A stretch of 8,951 bases of DNA, from positions 1 through 8,951 of the forward strand of contig JAJZQK010000100.1 in the NCBI GenBank assembly GCA_021847625.1, written 5' to 3'. Position 1 is the stretch's first letter. Each line of letters begins with the position of its first letter. Under the pieces are notes generated by a model. That model did no database searches. It was given only the letters and a program-made list of their open reading frames with translations, and was not told the DNA's origin. Shown here in pieces: positions 1 to 6,305 of the stretch. Both the position numbers and the translations under genes were made by a program. Source of the DNA: Chloroflexota bacterium. Its GTDB lineage: Bacteria > Chloroflexota > FW602-bin22 > JAMCYS01.

Positions 1-528
1 ATAGCCCAATTGCGGCGACTGGACGATCCGCTCGAAGACGAGGCGAGCGGTCTCATTCGTGCCGACGATCAGGGCACGCTCGGCACCAAAGCCGGCCCCC
101 CGCAGACTCGCCCACAGCCCGAAATGAAGGTAGCGACCAATCGCAATCAGAATGGTCGCGAACAGCCAGCCGAATACGAGCACGCCGCGAGAGTAGATGA
201 AGTCGCGGCTCACGAAGACCATTATCGCCAGCACCAGCACCGCGTCAATGGAGACGGCTGTGAAAACGCCGTTCAGTTCATCGGCCTTGGAGAGTGTTCG
301 CCGCACCCGGTACAGCCCCTGAACGACCATTATTGGCGGCAGCAGCGCCATCTGCAGCACCACGTACTCCACGTAGCGTCGCCAACCGTGGATCTCCTGC
401 ACCGGCAGGAAATCCAGCTCAAAGCGGAGGTGATAAGCCAGCCAGTAGGCGGTGAACATCATCGTCACGTCCGTGGCCACCAGAGTCGCCAAGGATACGA
501 GCGTGTACGTCCCACTTCGCCGTTTCAT
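1..528 (-). CDS. Polyprenyl-phosphate glycosyl-1-phosphate transferase, N-terminal part (runs off window)
   Basis: The ATG at 528 opens a frame that stays open for 176 codons to the window edge, so the C-terminus is missing. The visible part has the layout of the exopolysaccharide initiating transferases (WbaP/CpsE type). There are four hydrophobic segments at about 8-30, 54-72, 92-106 and 113-130, with the family's typical QGLYR just after the second. A Rossmann-like nucleotide-binding domain then begins at residue 151 with [11 protein letters not shown]. In this family the catalytic sugar-transferase domain follows and moves a hexose-1-phosphate from a UDP-sugar to undecaprenyl phosphate at the inner membrane face. 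That domain lies outside the window, so the activity is inferred. The start overlaps the stop of the preceding glycosyltransferase gene as ATGA, which suggests translational coupling. A purine-rich AGGAAGG (540-546) sits 11 bases upstream, inside the previous gene. The sugar specificity cannot be read. Confidence 0.88.
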   Translation of the reverse strand, partial: MKRRSGTYTLVSLATLVATDVTMMFTAYWLAYHLRFELDFLPVQEIHGWRRYVEYVVLQMALLPPIMVVQGLYRVRRTLSKADELNGVFTAVSIDAVLVLAIMVFVSRDFIYSRGVLVFGWLFATILIAIGRYLHFGLWASLRGAGFGAERALIVGTNETARLVFERIVQSPQLGY

Positions 529-1451
529 CTGCCGACCAACCTTCCTACGAGAGAGCGACCGAGCACACACGCCCCTCTGGTACAGATGGCAGCCGTGATC
601 AACCAGTTCAAGATGAAGGGATTCTCGGCCCACATGTGCTTGCGGTAGAAGACCAGCATCGCCCGATAGAATTCGTAGGTCGTGCGTAGGCGGGCATGCT
701 TGCTGCTCTCGCCCTTACGGTGGAGTACGCACACGGCGGGGTTGTAAAGGATCTTCCAGCCAACCCGTTTCAGGCGATAGGCCAGATCCAGGTCCTCGCC
801 GTACATGAAGAAGCTCTCGTCGAGCATCCCAACCATCTCCAGCGCCGAGCGCCGGATCAGCATGAAGGCGCCGACAACCGAATCCACCTCCGTGGCCTTA
901 TCGGGGTCGAGGTAGGTGAGGTTGTACCTGCCGAAGCGCCGGCTGCGCGGGAAGAGACGGCTTAGACCGAGCATGCGGTACAGCGACACTTCCGGCGTCG
1001 GGAAGCTCCGACGGCAAGCCAGGTCGAGGGAGCCGTCGGCCCGCACCAGCTTGGGGCCGGCCGCCCCCGCCCGCGGACGCATCTCCATGTAGTCGACCAT
1101 CTCGGCCAGCGCCGTGGGCGGTAGTTGAGTGTCGGGGTTCAAGAGCAGAAGATAGCGGCCGCAGGCCCGCGCCAGGCCGAGGTTGTTCCCGTAGGCGAAG
1201 CCGCCGTTGATGGGGCTGTTCACAACCTGGACGTTCGGGAACTCGCGCTGCACCATGGCAGCGCTTCCATCGGAGGAGAGGTTATCGACGACGATCACCT
1301 CGTACGTGAATTGGCCCTCGCTCGCGAGCACAGAGCGGAGGCAATCGCGCAGAAGATCGCGCACGTTGAAGGTAACAATTACTATCGAGAGGTCAACGGT
1401 GACCCCCTGCCGCGGCACCACCAGATGGGCACTTGTCGACGTGTCCAGCAT
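525..1451 (-). CDS. Family 2 glycosyltransferase, WbbL/rhamnosyltransferase-like
   Basis: This 308-residue protein carries the full signature of a cytoplasmic-face GT2 (GT-A fold) enzyme. Motifs in order are LSIVIVTFN (about 21-29), [10 protein letters not shown] (55-64), the NGGFAYGNN loop (82-90), LLNPDT as the DXD equivalent (about 104-108), [10 protein letters not shown] (192-201) and [19 protein letters not shown] (214-232). The ED pair in the last motif is the expected catalytic base region. The GFAYGNN and NPDT pattern is typical of dTDP-rhamnosyltransferases such as WbbL, but donor and acceptor are not determined. A hydrophobic patch near 278-297 may attach it to the membrane. I chose ATG 1451 because GGAG lies 5 bases upstream; the in-frame TTG at 1454 would leave only 2 bases. 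The stop TGA (525-527) overlaps the next gene's ATG. The gene follows a 107-base gap, the largest in the operon. It probably adds a sugar to a lipid-linked glycan intermediate. Confidence 0.95.
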   Translation of the reverse strand: MLDTSTSAHLVVPRQGVTVDLSIVIVTFNVRDLLRDCLRSVLASEGQFTYEVIVVDNLSSDGSAAMVQREFPNVQVVNSPINGGFAYGNNLGLARACGRYLLLLNPDTQLPPTALAEMVDYMEMRPRAGAAGPKLVRADGSLDLACRRSFPTPEVSLYRMLGLSRLFPRSRRFGRYNLTYLDPDKATEVDSVVGAFMLIRRSALEMVGMLDESFFMYGEDLDLAYRLKRVGWKILYNPAVCVLHRKGESSKHARLRTTYEFYRAMLVFYRKHMWAENPFILNWLITAAICTRGACVLGRSLVGRLVGR

Positions 1452-1558
1452 CAAGACTCCACTCCCGGGCCGGTCTTCTGGGCGAATAGTCCTCTAGATG
1501 TACAGATGAAGAGGAATCTCTCATCAACTAGCCTGCAACGGGCGAGGCCCGGTCCCGG
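1452..1558 (-). other. Intergenic gap with two small hairpins
   Basis: This 107-base stretch separates the two GT2 genes and is the longest non-coding gap inside the operon. Read on the minus strand it has a short GC stem just after the upstream stop codon (CGGGC, loop CTC, GCCCG; 1539-1551). This is followed by an imperfect stem GATGA-GAG / CTC-TCATC with a four-base loop and one bulged base (1505-1525). Neither is followed by a run of T, so an intrinsic terminator is not supported. They could protect an mRNA end or mark a processing site that sets different expression for the last genes. I found no convincing internal promoter. Confidence 0.4.
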
Positions 1559-2548
1559 TTACGCTCGCCAGTCCTTCCCCGCCCGATGCCGGAGCCGCCA
1601 TCTAATGCCAACCGGGTAGCCGAGCATCTTGGCCACATCGCCAACCAGACGAATCACTGGCACCAGAAGAATGGCTTCCACCCTGCCCAATCGGCTTGTC
1701 CGCCCGAGGGCCGGTAACAAACGCTGGTACGGCTTGTACAAATACGCCCCCACCGCCAAGCCGAGCGGCAGCCAAACCAGTTTATACCAGAAACCCAACC
1801 CGAACGCAAGCGGTCCCAGCAGGTAGGTGCCATAACGCACGGCGTGGCGGGCTCGCCAAAGGTCCGCCTTGCCGTCACCCCGGGCATACCTGTAGTACTG
1901 CTTGAAGAAGGTGCCCAGGTCCTCCCGAGGTCGGAAATAGGCGACCGCCCGCGGGGCGAGGACAAAGCGGCAGCCCACCTCGCGCAGGGCAAAGTCGAAG
2001 ATCAGGTCTTCGCAGTAGTCCAACCACTCGTGATAGCCGCCGGCACGGCGCCAGGCCTCGCGCGTGAAGGCCACCGAGCGACTCGACGGAAGGAACGAAT
2101 CCTCCTTTATGTCACGCAAGGACGGAAGCACCGTCGCGCCCATAGCGACCTCGAATGTGGTCTTTGGATCGGGCAGAAAGACGCCGGACACGACGTCGGG
2201 AGGTTCGCCCCCGCCGTCGCCTCGCTCGAACGGGGAAACGAGCTCGGCCAGCCAATCCTTTGACAGGCGAACGCCGGCATCGGTCGATGCGATGATCTCG
2301 TACTGGGCCGCCGCTATCGCCGCGTTACGGCCCTGGGAGATGTTGCTGCCGGGCAGGCTGAGCAACCGGATGGGCGCCCCCCGACGGCGGAACCTCTCGA
2401 TCGTCAGCACCGTGCCGTCGGTCGAACCACCGTCCGCGATGACGATCTCATCCGGGGGCCTGCTTTGGGCCAGGAGGGAATCAATGAGTTGCCCGATGGA
2501 CCCTTCTTCGTTCTTCACGGTGGCGATGACCGACACGCCCTGCCTCAC
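1559..2548 (-). CDS. Family 2 glycosyltransferase with C-terminal membrane segments
   Basis: With the GTG start at 2548 this is a 329-residue GT2 protein that begins directly with the first beta strand, GVSVIATVKNEEGSI (4-18), as the family expects. ADGGSTDGT (38-46) is the nucleotide-binding motif. ASTDAG (87-92) stands where the DXD motif is normally found, so the second Asp is Gly. WLDYCEDLIFDFALREVG (175-192) supplies the ED base motif, and QYYRYARGDG (217-226) is the acceptor/product-side motif equivalent to the QxxRW-like end of processive enzymes. Two or three hydrophobic segments follow (about 242-272 and 290-310), so the enzyme is probably bound to the membrane and uses a lipid-linked acceptor at the cytoplasmic face. 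The gene lies 19 bases after the GT39-like gene. A longer frame back to 2650 exists, but it only reads the end of that neighbour out of frame. Donor sugar is unknown. Confidence 0.94.
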   Translation of the reverse strand: MRQGVSVIATVKNEEGSIGQLIDSLLAQSRPPDEIVIADGGSTDGTVLTIERFRRRGAPIRLLSLPGSNISQGRNAAIAAAQYEIIASTDAGVRLSKDWLAELVSPFERGDGGGEPPDVVSGVFLPDPKTTFEVAMGATVLPSLRDIKEDSFLPSSRSVAFTREAWRRAGGYHEWLDYCEDLIFDFALREVGCRFVLAPRAVAYFRPREDLGTFFKQYYRYARGDGKADLWRARHAVRYGTYLLGPLAFGLGFWYKLVWLPLGLAVGAYLYKPYQRLLPALGRTSRLGRVEAILLVPVIRLVGDVAKMLGYPVGIRWRLRHRAGKDWRA

Positions 2549-2557
2549 GGTTGATCG

Positions 2558-2565
2558 CTCCTCCT
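2558..2565 (-). promoter_or_regulatory. Ribosome binding site fixing the GTG start at 2548
   Basis: On the minus strand AGGAGGAG lies between the TAG stop of the GT39-like gene (2568-2570) and GTG 2548, with 9-11 bases to the start codon. It is a near-perfect Shine-Dalgarno sequence and falls exactly in the intergenic gap. This settles the start of the downstream GT2 gene at GTG rather than at an ATG further upstream. Confidence 0.8.
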
Positions 2566-2567
2566 CG

Positions 2568-4523
2568 CTACTCGCCAACGCGGATGGGACCGATGAGCAC
2601 GCGGTCGCCGATGGGCTGGCCGGATGCGTCGAAGACGGTGGGCCGCGCAAGCGTCGCCGGGTCGTACATGCCTATCTCGACCTGGTAGGTGCCGGGAGCG
2701 GTATCCTCCTGTATCGGCAGGCCCAGCCGGTCCTCGATCTCTTGGCCGACCTGCCAGCCCGTGGTCGGGCTCGCCCCGCCGGCCGGCTCGCTATCCCTCT
2801 GCCCCCAGATCTTCTCCTTCTCGTCGAGCACGTGCGCGAACACCGTGTACCGGGTATCGATAGGGGCCGTGCCCTCCCAATAGAGGATCAACGGCAGCAC
2901 GCCGCCCGGCTGGCCCTCGCGCTTCAACCAGGCATACCCCTTCAGGCGGATGTTATCCCCGAATCGCAGGTCGAGCGGCTGGCGCTCGCCCGCCGACTCC
3001 ACCACATAACGAGCGAGACGGATGCCCCCGAACCAGGTGTTGACGGTCTTGTAGCAGTTCCTGTCCAGCCACTGTTCCACGAAGCCGTGGGGGTCCGGGT
3101 CGGACGTGCCCCAGATGATCGCCCACACCCCTTTGTGCTGGGCGACAATGTCCGCCAGCTCGGACTGCGTGCGCTGCTCGTCCAAGGGCAACTGCGACGG
3201 GACCGGGTAGTAGTCCTGCGAACCGTGCCAGTAGTAGCTGAATATGTCTATCTGCCCGGGCGAATCGAGGACCACGGCGTCGTCGGGGGCCGCGTTGTTG
3301 ACGATGTACTGGACCACCCCGTGGAAGTCGTCGCGCTGCCATTCCTGGTCGTAGTAGAGCAGTTGCAGCGAGCCGACGATAGGGTTGACCATCACGACAA
3401 GCGCGCCTGCCCCCAGCAGCAGGCCGGCGGGCATCCCCAGACGCACCCCCGCCAGCAGGCGCCGCCCCCCGTAGGCCAAGCCGGCCACGCCCAGCCCCAG
3501 CAATAGATACAACCCCGGCGTCGCCAGCAGCATCAGGCGCGCTTGGTAGGCCGGACGAATGGTGCTCATCGCCAGCATCCCGGCCACCGGCACCAGCAGA
3601 TACAGAGCGGCGATGGCCATCCCCCTCCGCGGACGCTTCCCGCCGATGAGCCCGTAGATCAGGCCAAGGGCCAGGATCGCCAGAAATGGCCACCTGGTCG
3701 CCTCGTCGACCTTGGCCAGGTGCCCGAGCGTGAAATCATCGAACATCCGCCAGACGATGGTGTCGAGGCCCGGCTGCTCCGCCCCCCGCCGAAACGACTC
3801 CAGCTGCCCAAACGACATGTTGAGCACCCAGGGAATGTACAACCCGACGGTGGCCACTGGCCCCACCAGGCGCCTTCCCAGCAAACGCGGACGCCTGACG
3901 CTTACTATCACCATCCACAATCCCTGGAAGGCGAGCAGGAGGAAGGCGAAGTAGTGCGTGTAGACGCACAGCAAGGCCAGCAGAAGGTATGCGCCCCAGA
4001 GGATGGCACTTTGGCGGCCGGTCCGTGCCTCGCCGTCGTTCAGCAGTTTCAGCCAGACGATCGTCCAGAGCAGGGTCAGGGCCAGAAGCAGGGAGTACAT
4101 GCGCGCTTCCTGCCCGTAGTATACGGCCAGGGGAGCCACGGCGAGGAGCACCGCCGCCGCCAAACCCGTTCCCGATGTGAACAGCCTCCGGGCGAGGTTG
4201 AAGAGGAGACAGACGGCCAGGACGCCGGCCGCGACCGACACGAAGCGCACGGAGAACTCGCTGTTACCGGCCAACTGCATCCAGAAGTGGAGCACGTAGT
4301 AGTAGACGGGGGGATGGATGTCGGCCAAGGCCCCCTGCGTGATCTGCGCCAGGTTCCTGCCGGCCAGCGTGACGCTGATTCCCTCGTCGTACCAGAAGCT
4401 CTGGGCGGACAAGCGACAAATCCGTAGTGCGAAACCGACCGCCGTCACGGCGAGAACGGCCATCGCGATTAGCGCCGTCTCAAGTGCCGACCCTGCCTGC
4501 CCCTTCTTCCCCTGCATCGCCAT
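2568..4523 (-). CDS. GT39/PMT-like GT-C glycosyltransferase with C-terminal beta-rich domain
   Basis: This 651-residue multi-pass membrane protein resembles the ArnT/PMT (GT39, PF13231-like) GT-C transferases. These use polyprenyl-phosphate sugars and act on the outer face of the membrane. A first transmembrane helix (about 14-34) is followed by SFWYDEG (42-48) in the first external loop; its DE pair matches the catalytic/metal site of the family. ADIHPPVYYYVLHFW (67-81) and YYGQEARMYSL (135-145) are also family hallmarks. About ten hydrophobic helices run to residue 380. Residues 395-510 form a soluble external part common in PMT-like proteins. Residues 520-651 form a separate beta-rich domain (LYWEGTAPIDTRYTVFAHV, then GTYQVEIGMYDP) that recurs at the end of the 789-residue protein in this operon. 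The start is ATG 4523, 6 bases after the preceding stop, with AGGA only 4 bases away; ATG 4517 has 10-base spacing and is an alternative. Donor and acceptor are not known. Confidence 0.94.
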   Translation of the reverse strand: MAMQGKKGQAGSALETALIAMAVLAVTAVGFALRICRLSAQSFWYDEGISVTLAGRNLAQITQGALADIHPPVYYYVLHFWMQLAGNSEFSVRFVSVAAGVLAVCLLFNLARRLFTSGTGLAAAVLLAVAPLAVYYGQEARMYSLLLALTLLWTIVWLKLLNDGEARTGRQSAILWGAYLLLALLCVYTHYFAFLLLAFQGLWMVIVSVRRPRLLGRRLVGPVATVGLYIPWVLNMSFGQLESFRRGAEQPGLDTIVWRMFDDFTLGHLAKVDEATRWPFLAILALGLIYGLIGGKRPRRGMAIAALYLLVPVAGMLAMSTIRPAYQARLMLLATPGLYLLLGLGVAGLAYGGRRLLAGVRLGMPAGLLLGAGALVVMVNPIVGSLQLLYYDQEWQRDDFHGVVQYIVNNAAPDDAVVLDSPGQIDIFSYYWHGSQDYYPVPSQLPLDEQRTQSELADIVAQHKGVWAIIWGTSDPDPHGFVEQWLDRNCYKTVNTWFGGIRLARYVVESAGERQPLDLRFGDNIRLKGYAWLKREGQPGGVLPLILYWEGTAPIDTRYTVFAHVLDEKEKIWGQRDSEPAGGASPTTGWQVGQEIEDRLGLPIQEDTAPGTYQVEIGMYDPATLARPTVFDASGQPIGDRVLIGPIRVGE

Positions 4524-4529
4524 CGCTTC

Positions 4530-6260
4530 CTAGAAATGCTCCTTCTTGTAAGCCCAGACGGCGTAGCCGACAAATCCCACCGCGAGGCCGAACAGGAGGG
4601 GCGCCGGTCCGTTCCGCCCCTGTGCTCGCACGATGAAACCGTCCAAGGGTAGATTGCCCGCGTCGTCCACGAGTGTGATCTGGACGGTGTGCTCGCCGAG
4701 CGGAAGCCCACGGGCCAAAGGCAGCCAATTCTGCCAGGAGGGCGAATCGGCCTTGAGGTCGAGCACCGACCGTCCCTGGCTGTCCTTGGCAACGGCGTTA
4801 GCGGGACCGCCGTCTATCGTCACCGCGACCTTACCGCCATCGGGCAGCATGGCCGCCACCAGGTCGATATCCGTGCCCCAGAAGCGGGCGGTGAGGCCGG
4901 ACCCGCTCCCGGTGGCTACCGCGTAGTTGCCGAGCGAGGCCTGGGCGTCGAACGCGTCCGTCCAGCTCCCCTGCCTCTCTATGGCTAGGTTGTCCTCCTG
5001 CCGGAAGCCAGGATACAGCGCTTGCGACCGCGTGGCAAGTTCCTTGACCGCCTCATAGACGGGATAGGGCGAGAAGTCATCGCCGACGATGCCAAAGTAG
5101 TACGGCTGCTCATTGGCCATCCTGTTGTCGACCATCCGGAAGTGCCACAGCATCATCACCCCCATCCAGGGCCATTCCCGTTGCACGCGCTCGTAGGCTC
5201 TGAGCGTGTACTCCGCCTGCTGTTTCCGCGTGGTGCGACCGTACACGGGCGGCGCCGGGAAATCAGGCGGCAAGCCACACCAGCCGGTCTCCGACGCCCA
5301 GATGGGCTTGTTGGCATCTCCGTAGCTAACCATGATCTGCCGCGCTTGCACGGGACGCGAGAAGTTCGTGTCGTCGGCGGAGAATCTCCTGTCGTCCGGG
5401 CCGGAACGCAGCCCGTAGGGATTCACGGAGGCGATGTCGAAGTAGTCCTTAGCCCCTGCCTCGTACATCTGCTTGAGAAACTCGAGGTCGCTGAGGTTCC
5501 GCGGCCCCTGCTCGATGGTCGGCGCCAACGCCGCGGCGATGACGACGGCCTGCGGGTCGGCCTCCTTGATGCGCAGGTAGGCCGTCTTCAGCAGGCGCAC
5601 GTAGTCGGCCGCGTTGACGGGCTGATTGCCCCATTCGATGGTGAGGTTGGGCTCGTTCCAGATCTGATAGTAGCGTACCTTGCCCTTGTAGCGGCTCGCG
5701 AGCGTATAGACGAAGTCGCCCAGGTCGTCGTAGTTGGCCGGCGGCGTGGCGTGCCAGGTCGTGCCCGGCGGCAGCGCCCAATCCGGGGGATAGTCGATTC
5801 TGGCAACCATCTGCAGACCGTACTCGTTGACCAGATCGACCAACTGATCGAGGTGCTCCCAGGTAGAGCGATTCCAGCGCTCGTCCCAGTAGTTCCCCTT
5901 CTGGCCCCGCTCGAACTCCTGCCAGGCGATCTGTTCTCTGATATAGCCAAAGCCGGCCGCCTTGATCATCTCTAGGCTCTGCCTGATCTTGCTCTCCTCG
6001 ACCTCTTGGTAGAGGAAGGTGTTGATGCCAAAGAGGTTTTCGCCGGTGTAGGCGACCGGCGCGAGGTCGGCGGTATTGGCCTGCTGAGGAGCTATGTTGC
6101 TGTAGGCCGCCACCATCGCGTGGCGCGCCTCCCGGTACAGGTGAGCGACCTGCCCCGCCAGCAGCAATGGCACCAACACTGCGACCGCGAGCCAGGCGCC
6201 GACCCCTCGCCCGAACCAGCGCGAGATAGCCGCCCACAAGGGGTTCCGGAACCTAACCAC
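4530..6260 (-). CDS. Membrane-anchored clan GH-A glycoside hydrolase-like protein (GH39/PslG-like)
   Basis: This 576-residue protein has a hydrophobic anchor (about 20-38), an external (beta/alpha)8 catalytic domain (about 72-410), a beta-sandwich domain (about 425-545) and a second hydrophobic helix (553-570) with a short basic tail KKEHF. The catalytic pair of retaining clan GH-A enzymes is visible. E203 in IWNEPN is the likely acid/base, and E324 in IWASETGW the likely nucleophile, 121 residues apart. GYIREQIAWQEFE (105-117) and ASVNPYG (277-283) fit other barrel strands. The beta-sandwich resembles galactose-binding-like domains (DIDLVAAML, VTIDGG, LGEHTVQITL). An intact active site in a biosynthetic operon recalls PslG of the Psl operon, a membrane-associated endoglycosidase, so trimming or releasing the growing polymer is the best guess. 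GTG 6260 is chosen because GGGAGGGGAG lies 7 bases upstream. The exact GH family is uncertain (GH39, GH5 or unclassified). Confidence 0.93.
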   Translation of the reverse strand: MVRFRNPLWAAISRWFGRGVGAWLAVAVLVPLLLAGQVAHLYREARHAMVAAYSNIAPQQANTADLAPVAYTGENLFGINTFLYQEVEESKIRQSLEMIKAAGFGYIREQIAWQEFERGQKGNYWDERWNRSTWEHLDQLVDLVNEYGLQMVARIDYPPDWALPPGTTWHATPPANYDDLGDFVYTLASRYKGKVRYYQIWNEPNLTIEWGNQPVNAADYVRLLKTAYLRIKEADPQAVVIAAALAPTIEQGPRNLSDLEFLKQMYEAGAKDYFDIASVNPYGLRSGPDDRRFSADDTNFSRPVQARQIMVSYGDANKPIWASETGWCGLPPDFPAPPVYGRTTRKQQAEYTLRAYERVQREWPWMGVMMLWHFRMVDNRMANEQPYYFGIVGDDFSPYPVYEAVKELATRSQALYPGFRQEDNLAIERQGSWTDAFDAQASLGNYAVATGSGSGLTARFWGTDIDLVAAMLPDGGKVAVTIDGGPANAVAKDSQGRSVLDLKADSPSWQNWLPLARGLPLGEHTVQITLVDDAGNLPLDGFIVRAQGRNGPAPLLFGLAVGFVGYAVWAYKKEHF

Positions 6261-6267
6261 CCTGTAT

Positions 6268-6277
6268 CTCCCCTCCC
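6268..6277 (-). promoter_or_regulatory. Ribosome binding site fixing the GTG start at 6260
   Basis: The minus-strand sequence GGGAGGGGAG ends 7 bases before GTG 6260, in the 45-base gap after the upstream gene's TAG (6306-6308). No in-frame ATG with comparable spacing exists, and the resulting N-terminus places the signal-anchor helix at the expected distance. Confidence 0.7.
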
Positions 6278-6305
6278 GTGATCATTCGCACCCCCTACTC
6301 ACTCC

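Noticed and set aside
10..648. A 212-codon plus-strand open frame at the window edge
   Set aside because: It opposes the polyprenyl glycosylphosphotransferase frame, which has clear membrane helices and a [11 protein letters not shown]ossmann start.
1490..1535. Possible internal promoter before the WbbL-like gene (TTGATG and a TACATC-like -10)
   Set aside because: The -10 matches the consensus at only three of six positions and the spacing is too long; not distinguishable from background.
2064..3506. A 480-codon open frame on the plus strand
   Set aside because: It is antisense to the GT2 and GT39-like genes and made of low-complexity Arg/Pro/Ala/Val-rich sequence with no motif. GC-rich codon bias on the minus strand leaves the opposite strand open.
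3543..4427. A 294-codon plus-strand open frame rich in Gln, His and Pro
   Set aside because: Antisense shadow of the GT39-like gene; the composition is not that of a folded protein and there is no family motif.
5022..5975. A 317-codon plus-strand open frame
   Set aside because: Antisense to the glycosidase-like gene, whose catalytic motifs prove the minus-strand frame; Val/Arg/Gly-rich with no recognisable domain.
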